Assembly: GCF_000687935.1 (NCBI RefSeq)
Contig: NZ_JHZZ01000001.1
Location: 3,606,001 to 3,670,000, forward strand
Origin: Polaribacter sp. Hel_I_88
GTDB taxonomy: Bacteria > Bacteroidota > Bacteroidia > Flavobacteriales > Flavobacteriaceae
Direction: 5' to 3'
Length of the DNA stretch: 64,000 nt
Position numbers and translations under genes: made by a program. Below the pieces are notes generated by a model. That model saw only the letters and a list, made by a program, of their open reading frames with translations. It made no database searches and had not been told where the DNA came from. Shown here in pieces: positions 57,472-64,000 of this stretch (positions within the stretch are counted from its first letter, which is position 1; each line of letters begins with the position of its first letter).

Positions 57472-59244
57472 CTATGCTTTAAAATTAATTTTACGCATAC
57501 GCAAGCTTGAAGGAGTTACTTCTAAGTACTCATCAGCTTTAATATATTCCATATTTTCTTCTAAAGAGAAATCTACTTTTGGAGCAATTTTCATAGCATC
57601 ATCTGTACCAGATTTACGCATGTTTGTTAATTGCTTTCCTTTTATTAAGTTTACAGCCATATCATCAGATTTACTGTTTTCTCCAATTACCTGACCAATA
57701 TAAATTTCTTGGTTAATGTCAATAAAGAAAACACCTCTATCTTGTAAACGGTTTAAAGCGTAAGCTGTTGCTTTACCTGCTGCAGAAGAAACAATTGCTC
57801 CTTTTACTTCTTCAGTAAAATCGCCTTTATAAGGACCATATTCACTAAATCTGTGGTTAATAATTGCTGTACCACCAGTTGCCGTTAAAATTTTGTTTCT
57901 TAAACCAATTAAACCTCTTGAAGGGATCGAAAATTCTAAATGTTGTAAATCTCCTTTTGGCTCCATTACTAACATATCTCCTTTTCTTAAAGAAACTAAG
58001 TTAATAGCTTTAGAAGCCATATCTTCTGGTACATCAATAGACAATGTTTCCATTGGCTCGTGTTTTTTGCCATCTATTTCTTTAATAATTACTTGTGGTC
58101 TTCCCACTTGTAATTCATAACCTTCTCTACGCATTGTTTCGATTAATACTGATAAGTGTAAAACTCCACGTCCAAAAACGTTAAATTTATCTTCACTATC
58201 TGTAGTTTCTACTTTTAATGCTAAGTTTTTTTCTAATTCTTTAAATAAACGATCTCTTAAGTGACGAGAAGTTACAAATTTACCTTCTTTACCAAAGAAA
58301 GGAGAGTTGTTAATTGTAAACAACATACTCATTGTAGGTTGATCAATTTCTGTTCTTGGTAATGCTTCTGGATTTTCTAAATCTGCAATAGTATCTCCAA
58401 TTTCAAAATCTTCTAAACCAGTAATTGCACAAATATCTCCACAAGGAACTTTTTCTACTTGTACTTTACCCATTCCTTCAAAAACGTGTAATTCTTTGAT
58501 TCTTACTTTTTTGATAGTACCATCTGCTTTACATAAGCTATAATCTTTACCAACTTCTAAGTCTCCTCTAAAAACACGTCCAATTGCAATTCTTCCTGTA
58601 AATTTAGAAAAATCTAAAGAAGTAATTTGCATTTGTGGAGTCCCCTCATTGTATTTTGTTGCTGGTATAGATTCTAATACTGCATCTAATAAAGGAACGA
58701 TATCTTCAGTTTGGTTTTTCCAATCTGTAGACATCCAGTTATTTTTTGCAGAACCATAAATTGTTGTAAAATCTAATTGTTCTTCAGTTGCTTCTAAAGC
58801 AAACATTAAATCGAATACTTTTTCGTGAACGATATCTGGAGTACAGTTTTCTTTATCTACTTTATTTACAACTACAATAGGAGTTAATCCTAATTCTAAG
58901 GCTTTACCTAATACAAAACGAGTTTGTGGCATTGGCCCTTCAAAAGCATCTACTAATAATAAAACACCATCAGCCATTTTTAGTACACGCTCTACTTCTC
59001 CTCCAAAATCGGCGTGACCAGGAGTATCAATTACGTTAATTTTTGTGTCTTTGTAATTTACAGATACGTTTTTAGAAAGAATGGTAATTCCTCTTTCACG
59101 TTCTAAATCGTTATTATCTAACAATAAATCTGTACGCTCTTTACGTTCGTCTAAGATTTTTGCTTGGTCTATTATCTTGTCTACTAACGTTGTTTTTCCA
59201 TGATCAACGTGAGCAATAATTGCGATGTTTCTAATTTCGTGCAT
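57472..59244 (-). CDS. typA: Ribosome-associated GTPase TypA/BipA
   Basis: A 590-residue translational GTPase of the EF-G/LepA class that binds the 70S ribosome and helps 50S assembly and stress or cold adaptation. G motifs: [17 protein letters not shown] (G1), [11 protein letters not shown] (G2), [16 protein letters not shown] (G3), [12 protein letters not shown] (G4) and a G5-type IYGSAKNNW. Domains II, III, V and the BipA-specific C-terminal domain follow ([29 protein letters not shown], then LSLRMRKI-type ending SLRMRKINF). Complete length. Promoter -7 box at 59267-59274. Confidence 0.97.
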   Translation of the reverse strand: MHEIRNIAIIAHVDHGKTTLVDKIIDQAKILDERKERTDLLLDNNDLERERGITILSKNVSVNYKDTKINVIDTPGHADFGGEVERVLKMADGVLLLVDAFEGPMPQTRFVLGKALELGLTPIVVVNKVDKENCTPDIVHEKVFDLMFALEATEEQLDFTTIYGSAKNNWMSTDWKNQTEDIVPLLDAVLESIPATKYNEGTPQMQITSLDFSKFTGRIAIGRVFRGDLEVGKDYSLCKADGTIKKVRIKELHVFEGMGKVQVEKVPCGDICAITGLEDFEIGDTIADLENPEALPRTEIDQPTMSMLFTINNSPFFGKEGKFVTSRHLRDRLFKELEKNLALKVETTDSEDKFNVFGRGVLHLSVLIETMRREGYELQVGRPQVIIKEIDGKKHEPMETLSIDVPEDMASKAINLVSLRKGDMLVMEPKGDLQHLEFSIPSRGLIGLRNKILTATGGTAIINHRFSEYGPYKGDFTEEVKGAIVSSAAGKATAYALNRLQDRGVFFIDINQEIYIGQVIGENSKSDDMAVNLIKGKQLTNMRKSGTDDAMKIAPKVDFSLEENMEYIKADEYLEVTPSSLRMRKINFKA

Positions 59245-59266
59245 TTGTACTTTCTTAAATTTCGTG

Positions 59267-59274
59267 CAAAAGTA
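59267..59274 (-). promoter_or_regulatory. typA -7 promoter box
   Basis: Reverse strand TACTTTTG followed by CACG, full match, 22 bases before the typA ATG. Confidence 0.6.
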
Positions 59275-59415
59275 GTTGTTTAGAAGTGAATTACACGATT
59301 TATAATGAATTATTTTATGTTCTAATTTTTCTTTTATTTGAAGGAAAAAACAGCTTAATCTCTATTTTTTTAAAAATTATTTTTGCTTTTAAGTGTAAAA
59401 AAAGCTCTTAAAAAA

Positions 59416-59525
59416 GTGCGTTAGCGATTGAATGGCATGTTTGAGCTCTTTTTGTTTTTCACAAAAAAGCGAGTAATGAAAGCGCGACTTGGTCCTGAAT
59501 GTTTTCAGGATAAAGGAACGCCCAA
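59416..59525 (-). repeat. Dispersed intergenic repeat, family A, copy 2
   Basis: Read on the reverse strand it carries the same blocks in the same order as 1698-1791: TTGGGCGTTCC, CGCGCTTTCATTACTCGC, the poly-T/poly-A hairpin with GTGAAAAACAAAAAGAGC, CAATCGCTAACGC. It includes an extra CCTGAAAACATTCAGG palindrome. It sits between typA and the LETM1-like gene; the rest of this 291-base gap is A/T-rich without genes. Confidence 0.8.
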
Positions 59526-59535
59526 TAAAATATAC

Positions 59536-59835
59536 TTATTTATTTTCTGGTTTTGGAAAATCTTCTCGAAATGCAGAAGGCAAAATATCTGGAATTAGCT
59601 TGATTAAAAGTGGTAATAATAATGCACCTCCAGGTAATAAAAAAACGGCTAATGCTGGGATAGATTTACAAATATCTAACAGCTGTAACTTTATTTTTAT
59701 TTTTTCTTCTGGAGATAATTTTGAGTGTGTAGATTTTTTGATTAAATACATTGCCTCTTTACTTTCAGACAATTCTTTATATAATCTTAGTTTATTTCTT
59801 TGCAGTAAAATTTTAATTTCGTCTACAGTTTTCAT
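59536..59835 (-). CDS. LETM1-like short protein
   Basis: A 99-residue protein. The C-terminal half (DICKSIPALAVFLLPGGALLLPLLIKLIPDILPSAF) closely recalls the membrane-proximal LPGG...LPxLxxxxPxxLPSxF segment of the LETM1 ribosome-binding/ion-exchange family; the N-terminal half is a charged helix (EIKILLQRNKLRLYKELSESKEAMYLIKKSTHSKLSPEEKIKIK). In Bacteroidota, short LETM1-like proteins of this kind are known, role unclear. Its ATG overlaps the proline dehydrogenase stop by four bases (ATGA), so the two are translationally coupled. Confidence 0.7.
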   Translation of the reverse strand: MKTVDEIKILLQRNKLRLYKELSESKEAMYLIKKSTHSKLSPEEKIKIKLQLLDICKSIPALAVFLLPGGALLLPLLIKLIPDILPSAFREDFPKPENK

Positions 59836-60998
59836 GATAGTTTTCTGCGTTTACGTTCCGCTTTTAAAAGATTTAATTCCCTACTTGTTTGTCCAGCTAC
59901 AGAGGTATTTTCTTCTGCTCTTCTAATTAAATAAGGCATTACATCTCTAACAGGACCAAAAGGTAAATATTTGGCAACATTATAACCTTCGTTTGCTAGG
60001 TTGTAACTAATATGATCGCTCATACCAAATAATTGACCAAACCAAAGTCTACGATCATCTTTTTGAACGTTATTTTGTTTTGCCAATTCCATAACTAAAT
60101 AAGAACTATCTTCATTATGTGTGCCTACAAATAAAGTCATTTTTGGATTTTCCATCATGTATTTTGTGGCTGCATCATAATTTTCATCTGTGGCTTTTTT
60201 GTTGATGCAAATTGGTGATGGGTAGCCTTTCTCTTCTGCTCTTTCTCTTTCTTTTTCCATATAAGCACCTCTTACCACTTTCATACCCACATGAAAATCT
60301 TTTTCTTGTGCTTTTTTGTGCAAGTCTTTTAAATACTCAAATCTATCATGTCTATACATTTGTAATGTATTAAAAACAATGGCTTTTTTGGTGTTATAAG
60401 CTTCCATTAATTCTTCAATTAACTCATCTGCTGCTTTTTGCATCCAACTTTCTTCTGCATCAATTAACAAAGGTACATCTTTATCTAAAGCAGCTTTACA
60501 CACTTTATGAAAACGTGCTTCTATTCTACTCCACTCATCTTGCTCTTTTTGAGTTAATTCTTTTCCTTCAGATTTTTTTTGATACAAAGCAAAGCGTCCA
60601 AAACCTGTTGGTTTAAAAACTGCAAAAGGAATCGATTTTTTCTCTTCACAAAAATTAAGAATTTTAAGAATTTTTTCTAAAGCGCCATCAAAACTTTGTT
60701 CTTGATCTTTCCCTTCTACAGAATAATCTAATACACTATGCACATTTCCGTTTTTGTGCATATTATCTATAATTGGTAAACAATCTTCCTCTGTTACTCC
60801 ACCACAAAAATGATCAAATACAGTAGAACGAATTAAACCCTCAATAGGCAAGTGTGCTTTTAATGCAAAATTGGTTACAGCACTTCCAATTCTAACCATT
60901 GGCTGATTTTGTATCATTCTAAACAAAAAATAAGCGCGTTCTAATTGAGAATCTGTTTTTAAAGCAAAAGCAACTTGAGTATTGTCAAAAAGTTTCAT
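59832..60998 (-). CDS. putA: Proline dehydrogenase
   Basis: A 388-residue monofunctional FAD-dependent proline dehydrogenase that oxidises proline to delta-1-pyrroline-5-carboxylate. TIM-barrel marks: SIPFAVFKPTGFGRFALYQKK, LLIDAEESWMQ, VFNTLQMYRHDRFEYL, VGMKVVRGAYMEKERERA, LFVGTHNEDSSYLV and the C-terminal YLPFGPVRDVMPYLIRRAEENTSV with the conserved RRxxEN. Start at 60998 (MKLFDNTQVAF) is fixed by the -7 box at 61020-61027, which overlaps the longer frame. The P5C dehydrogenase half of PutA is not in this protein. Its product is also made by rocD in this window. Confidence 0.93.
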   Translation of the reverse strand: MKLFDNTQVAFALKTDSQLERAYFLFRMIQNQPMVRIGSAVTNFALKAHLPIEGLIRSTVFDHFCGGVTEEDCLPIIDNMHKNGNVHSVLDYSVEGKDQEQSFDGALEKILKILNFCEEKKSIPFAVFKPTGFGRFALYQKKSEGKELTQKEQDEWSRIEARFHKVCKAALDKDVPLLIDAEESWMQKAADELIEELMEAYNTKKAIVFNTLQMYRHDRFEYLKDLHKKAQEKDFHVGMKVVRGAYMEKERERAEEKGYPSPICINKKATDENYDAATKYMMENPKMTLFVGTHNEDSSYLVMELAKQNNVQKDDRRLWFGQLFGMSDHISYNLANEGYNVAKYLPFGPVRDVMPYLIRRAEENTSVAGQTSRELNLLKAERKRRKLS

Positions 60999-61019
60999 AC
61001 TATAACGTTTTAGTGGAAA

Positions 61020-61027
61020 CAAAGATA
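61020..61027 (-). promoter_or_regulatory. Proline dehydrogenase -7 box
   Basis: Reverse strand TATCTTTG, full match, 21 bases before the ATG at 60998; divergent from aroB. Confidence 0.6.
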
Positions 61028-61060
61028 GTTGATGAGGCTAGATATTTCAATAAATTCTAT

Positions 61061-61068
61061 TTAATTTG
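61061..61068 (+). promoter_or_regulatory. aroB -7-like box
   Basis: TTAATTTG (7/8 to TAnnTTTG) followed by CA, 19 bases before the ATG at 61088. It supports this ATG over an upstream GTG. Confidence 0.45.
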
Positions 61069-61087
61069 CACTATTAATAATAATTCC

Positions 61088-62146
61088 ATGAAAACAATTC
61101 AAGCAGTTTCTTATCCTGTTCATTTTCAAGAAGAAAGCTATAGAGAACTAAATACTCTAATTCATAAAAATAACTACTCTACTATTTTTATTTTAGTTGA
61201 TGAGAATACAATGGAGCATTGTTACCCTAAATTCATTACTTTTTTAGACACCAAAAAAACAATTGAATTGATTGAAATTGAGTCTGGAGAAATTCATAAA
61301 AACCTAGAAACTTGTATTGGTGTTTGGAATGCCATTACAGAACTAGGTGGAGACCGTAAAAGTTTATTGATAACTTTAGGTGGTGGGGTTATTACAGATT
61401 TGGGTGGTTTTGTGGCTTCTTGTTTTAAACGTGGAATCGATTTTGTAAACATTCCAACTACTTTACTTTCTATGGTTGATGCTTCTGTTGGTGGAAAAAC
61501 GGGTGTTGATTTGGGCGTTTTAAAAAACCAAATTGGGTTGTTTGCAAATCCGCAAATGGTACTTGTTGATCATGAATATTTAGAAACAGTTACAAAAAGA
61601 GAAATAAAATCTGGAACTGCAGAAATTTTGAAATATGGTTTAACGTATGATGTGAACTTATTTCATCAAATAAAAAATAATAAAGATTTAAAAATTAGTG
61701 ATTTAATTTTTAGATCTGTAGAAATTAAAAACGAAGTTGTTTTGCAAGATCCAAAAGAGCAAAACTTACGTAAGATTTTAAATTTCGGCCATACTTTGGG
61801 GCATGCAATTGAGTCTTTTTATTTAGAATCTGAAGATAAAGAAAACTTAACGCATGGAGAAGCTATTGCTATTGGGATGGTTTGTGAGTGTTATATATCT
61901 CAAAAACTATTAAATTTTCCTGTTGATAAATTAAACGAAGTTAAAGAAGTTGTTTTATCAATTTATACTAAAACTAAACTTTTAAAAGAAGATTTTTCTG
62001 CGATTATCAATTTATTAAAACACGATAAGAAAAACGTAAACGGACAAGTAAATTTTGTGCTTTTAAATGATTTTGAAAATTTCAAAATCGATTGTAAAGT
62101 TGATGAAGATTTAATTGTGGGGAGTATGGAGTTTTATAATGATTAA
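61088..62146 (+). CDS. aroB: 3-dehydroquinate synthase
   Basis: A 352-residue NAD-dependent AroB that closes DAHP to 3-dehydroquinate in the shikimate pathway. Motifs: SGEIHKNLETCIGVWNAI, LITLGGGVITDLGGFVAS (NAD site), RGIDFVNIPTTLLSMVDASVGGKTGVDLG, SGTAEILKYGL and the zinc ligands KILNFGHTLGHAIES and HGEAIAIGM. Complete. The ATG at 61088 (MKTIQAVSYPVHF) is chosen; the open frame from a GTG at 61013 covers the promoter region. Single gene with a shared terminator. Confidence 0.96.
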   Translation: MKTIQAVSYPVHFQEESYRELNTLIHKNNYSTIFILVDENTMEHCYPKFITFLDTKKTIELIEIESGEIHKNLETCIGVWNAITELGGDRKSLLITLGGGVITDLGGFVASCFKRGIDFVNIPTTLLSMVDASVGGKTGVDLGVLKNQIGLFANPQMVLVDHEYLETVTKREIKSGTAEILKYGLTYDVNLFHQIKNNKDLKISDLIFRSVEIKNEVVLQDPKEQNLRKILNFGHTLGHAIESFYLESEDKENLTHGEAIAIGMVCECYISQKLLNFPVDKLNEVKEVVLSIYTKTKLLKEDFSAIINLLKHDKKNVNGQVNFVLLNDFENFKIDCKVDEDLIVGSMEFYND

Positions 62147-62183
62147 AAAAAACGAAGATTTAAAAAATACAAAAGACAATATT

Positions 62184-62222
62184 AAAAAAATCCTATCATT
62201 TACATAACGATAGGATTTTTTT
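62184..62222. terminator. Bidirectional terminator between aroB and the cold-shock gene
   Basis: AAAAAAATCCTATC / GATAGGATTTTTTT 14-bp stem, 11-base loop, T-runs on both strands. Confidence 0.85.
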
Positions 62223-62245
62223 ATAATTTAGAAAAGTGAGATTTT

Positions 62246-62698
62246 TTAAATTTTCTTCACTTTTACTGCGTTCATTCCACGCATTCCTTTTTCTAATTCA
62301 AAAGAAACTTTGTCGTTTTCTGCAATTTCATCGATTAAACCACTAACGTGAGTAAAATATTTTTCGCCATTATCAGAATCAATAATAAAACCAAAACCTT
62401 TTGAAGTATCAAAAAAGTTTACTTTTCCTTTTCTTACTGGGTCTTCTTCTGGTAAATCTTCTTTTTTAGTTACAGATATTTGAATATCTTCTAACTCATA
62501 TTCTACTTTTAATTCTGGATCTGGTGGAGTATCAGTTAAATTTCCATTATGATCTACATAAGCAAACTGAATTCCTGTTGTTCCATTTTCTTCTTTTTCG
62601 GCTTTTCTAGCCTCCATTTTCTTCTTTTTATCCAAACGCTTTTTCATGCGTTTTTTTTCTTTTTCACTCTTACTAAATGTTTGTTGCGATTTTGCCAT
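62246..62698 (-). CDS. Cold-shock-domain protein with basic N-terminal extension
   Basis: A 150-residue protein: N-terminal ~40 residues very lysine-rich (KSEKEKKRMKKRLDKKKKMEARKAEKEE), an acidic middle (DHNGNLTDTPPDPELKVEYELEDI) and a C-terminal cold-shock domain (~88-150) with RNP1 KGFGFI and RNP2-like YFTHVSG. It should bind single-stranded RNA/DNA; the basic tail may add nonspecific RNA contact, as in the DUF1294-free long Csp proteins of Bacteroidota. It has a strong promoter 140 bases upstream and a structured leader, as is known for cold-shock mRNAs. Confidence 0.9.
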   Translation of the reverse strand: MAKSQQTFSKSEKEKKRMKKRLDKKKKMEARKAEKEENGTTGIQFAYVDHNGNLTDTPPDPELKVEYELEDIQISVTKKEDLPEEDPVRKGKVNFFDTSKGFGFIIDSDNGEKYFTHVSGLIDEIAENDKVSFELEKGMRGMNAVKVKKI

Positions 62699-62782
62699 TA
62701 ACTATATAAATGTATTTATTATGATTGTATTTGTTTGTACCAAAAGAATATACTGATTTTTATTATCAATAACAAATTAAAA

Positions 62783-62813
62783 TCAATTTTTTAAAAGATG
62801 TGCAAAAAATTGA
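62783..62813 (-). promoter_or_regulatory. Hairpin in the cold-shock gene leader
   Basis: Perfect 10-bp inverted repeat TCAATTTTTT / AAAAAATTGA with an 11-base loop, inside the predicted ~135-base 5' leader. It could act as a thermosensor or stabilise the message; this is inference. Confidence 0.45.
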
Positions 62814-62838
62814 CTTATAATTAAAATTTTAGTAAGCA

Positions 62839-62869
62839 CAAAGATATTATAAAAAAAAATGTTTACAAA
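62839..62869 (-). promoter_or_regulatory. Promoter of the cold-shock-domain gene
   Basis: Reverse strand TTTG at 62869-62866, 19-base spacer, TATCTTTG at 62846-62839: full match in both boxes. Predicted start near 62835, giving a leader of about 135 bases before the ATG at 62698. Confidence 0.7.
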
Positions 62870-62989
62870 ATCCAATCAAAAAATAATAACGATAGCAAAA
62901 GTCTCAAAAAAATGTTAAAATCAAAATTTTAAAAAACCAAACTTTTAGTTATCTCGTATATATTATGGAAAACTAAAAATAATATAATT

Positions 62990-64000
62990 ATGAAAACAAT
63001 TAAAACAATAGTATTTACGTGCGCAATCGCAATCGGTTTAATATCTTGTTCTGACGACAATAATTCGATAGCTCAAGTTGAAACAAAAATTTTATTCACA
63101 TCTAATAATGCAGATGGAAATGTTAATATTTATAATGTTACCAATATTAATAGTGTATCAAAATCTACATTAACTACTACTGCAACTGCTGCAGATGGTG
63201 TTTATTATGATGGAGATGAAAATTTAGTTGTACAAGCATCAAGATCTAGTCTTGGTTTAGAAGGATATGCAGGGGTTTCTATTGCAACTTCTGCAATTAA
63301 TGCAACAGTAACAGCAAACGTAATGAGTGGTTTAAATATGACAAGCCCAAGAGAAGTTGCTGTAAATGGAGATTTTTATGTTGTGGCCGATAACGCAGAT
63401 GCAGATGGAAACAGTGCTACAAGTGATGGAAGATTATTTATTTACACAAAAAGTGGAAATAATTTTACATTAAGAAATACCATTACAACTGATATTAAAT
63501 TATGGGGAATTATCTTTATTGGAAATGATTTATATGCTGTTGCTGACACAACTAATGAGTTAGCAGTATATTCTAATTTTTTAAATAACACCTCAACTAC
63601 TACTTTAGCTGCAACAAAACAAATTGCTGTAGAGGGAATTGTAAGAACTCATGGTTTAACTTATGATGCTATGACAGATACTATGATTTTAACTGACATT
63701 GGTGATGCTGGTAGTGGAACTGATGGTGGATTCCATGTAATAGAAAACTTTAACTCTAAATTTAGTGGTACTGCAAATGGAGCAACTTTAGCTGTAAACC
63801 AGCAAACTAGAGTGGCTGGTTCTAATACTGTTTTAGGAAACCCAGTAGATGTTGCTTATGATGGTGCTACAAAAACTGTATTTATTGCAGAAGCAAAAAA
63901 TGGAAAAATTTTAGCTTTTAACAATATAAGTAATGGAGGTAATATTGCCCCTGTTTATAGTACAGATTTAGCCTCTGCATCTGCTGTGTACTTTTACAGC
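62990..64000 (+). CDS. Beta-propeller-like lipoprotein, truncated by the window end
   Basis: From the ATG at 62990 the forward strand is open to the window end, 337 codons without a stop, so the gene is incomplete here. It starts MKTIKTIVFTCAIAIGL with lipobox ISCS (Cys20), followed by SDDNNS and a series of short repeats with the rhythm of SMP-30/NHL-type propeller blades: TKILFTSNNADGNVNIYNV, SPREVAVNGDFYVVADNADADGN, LWGIIFIGNDLYAVADTTNELAVY, RTHGLTYDAMTDTMILTDIGDAG, NPVDVAYDGATKTVFIAEAKNGKILAF. It is likely surface-exposed or periplasmic. No TAnnTTTG box was found upstream, so another sigma factor may drive it. Ligand unknown. Confidence 0.75.
   Translation, partial: MKTIKTIVFTCAIAIGLISCSDDNNSIAQVETKILFTSNNADGNVNIYNVTNINSVSKSTLTTTATAADGVYYDGDENLVVQASRSSLGLEGYAGVSIATSAINATVTANVMSGLNMTSPREVAVNGDFYVVADNADADGNSATSDGRLFIYTKSGNNFTLRNTITTDIKLWGIIFIGNDLYAVADTTNELAVYSNFLNNTSTTTLAATKQIAVEGIVRTHGLTYDAMTDTMILTDIGDAGSGTDGGFHVIENFNSKFSGTANGATLAVNQQTRVAGSNTVLGNPVDVAYDGATKTVFIAEAKNGKILAFNNISNGGNIAPVYSTDLASASAVYFYS

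Noticed and set aside
59489..59926. Forward-strand 145-codon frame over repeat family A and the LETM1-like gene
   Set aside because: Antisense to a coupled gene pair and partly within a dispersed repeat.

Overview
The window is low-GC DNA from a member of the Bacteroidota, most likely a marine Flavobacteriaceae of the Polaribacter/Tenacibaculum type. The evidence is: a type IX secretion sorting domain on a very large beta-1,3-glucanase (GH81); many start regions carrying the Bacteroidota -7 box TAnnTTTG; A-rich leaders without Shine-Dalgarno sites; a bacillithiol gene (bshA); and many lipoproteins and DUF families typical of this group. I see no tRNA, rRNA, CRISPR array or prophage. One intact IS1182-type transposase lies at 43342-44880.

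Layout. 1-1.5 kb: a truncated membrane protein gene and ornithine aminotransferase (rocD). 2-6.6 kb: lipocalin-like and OmpA-like lipoproteins, rlmD, pterin dehydratase, and DUF6452/DUF6048 envelope proteins. 6.7-11.2 kb: a 2-oxoglutarate/Fe(II) oxygenase, a SUI1-like factor, then a tightly packed trio (DUF1835 protein, nucleoside phosphorylase, periplasmic-binding fold without signal peptide) followed by a 49-residue lipoprotein. 11.3-21 kb: ung, mutS2, small proteins, a DinB-like protein, cobalamin adenosyltransferase, a DUF2795 protein and secA. 21-28.6 kb: an ECF sigma/HEAT-repeat anti-sigma/DUF4097-like operon and the GH81 laminarinase. 28.9-35.9 kb: folE, hisS, yihY with pentapeptide and lipoprotein partners, nadC, rlmH and a membrane-bound XRE regulator. 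36-44.9 kb: rdgB, an iron-type ABC permease and ATPase, an M28 peptidase, a rhodanese, a glutamate/dicarboxylate symporter, a DUF937 protein and the IS element. 45-51 kb: bshA, the N-terminal half of a split transketolase, a secreted protein usually labelled asparagine synthetase B, a toxin-antitoxin pair and dnaB. 51-64 kb: a DUF3810 metallopeptidase-like membrane protein, two secreted amidohydrolase-fold proteins, typA, a LETM1-like protein with proline dehydrogenase, aroB, a cold-shock protein with a long leader, and the start of a beta-propeller lipoprotein that runs off the end.

Most genes are housekeeping. They link loosely: rocD and proline dehydrogenase both feed glutamate semialdehyde/P5C; folE and the pterin dehydratase belong to pterin metabolism; rlmD and rlmH modify 23S rRNA; GH81 points to algal or fungal beta-1,3-glucan use.

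The most unusual feature is the density of small dispersed repeats between genes. At least six families are visible: a ~95-base GGGCGTTCC...CGCTAACGC element; short palindromes placed directly at stop codons; GATCCC...GGGAT hairpins; TCGATA/CACTCGA hairpin pairs; ATTCGTG doublets; and heptanucleotide arrays that often form inverted arms. Several seem to have supplied functional signals (the mutS2 and ABC ATPase start codons, and the ung and cobO -7 boxes). The best candidate for an undescribed protein system is the DUF1835/phosphorylase/cytosolic binding-protein trio at 8358-11033.
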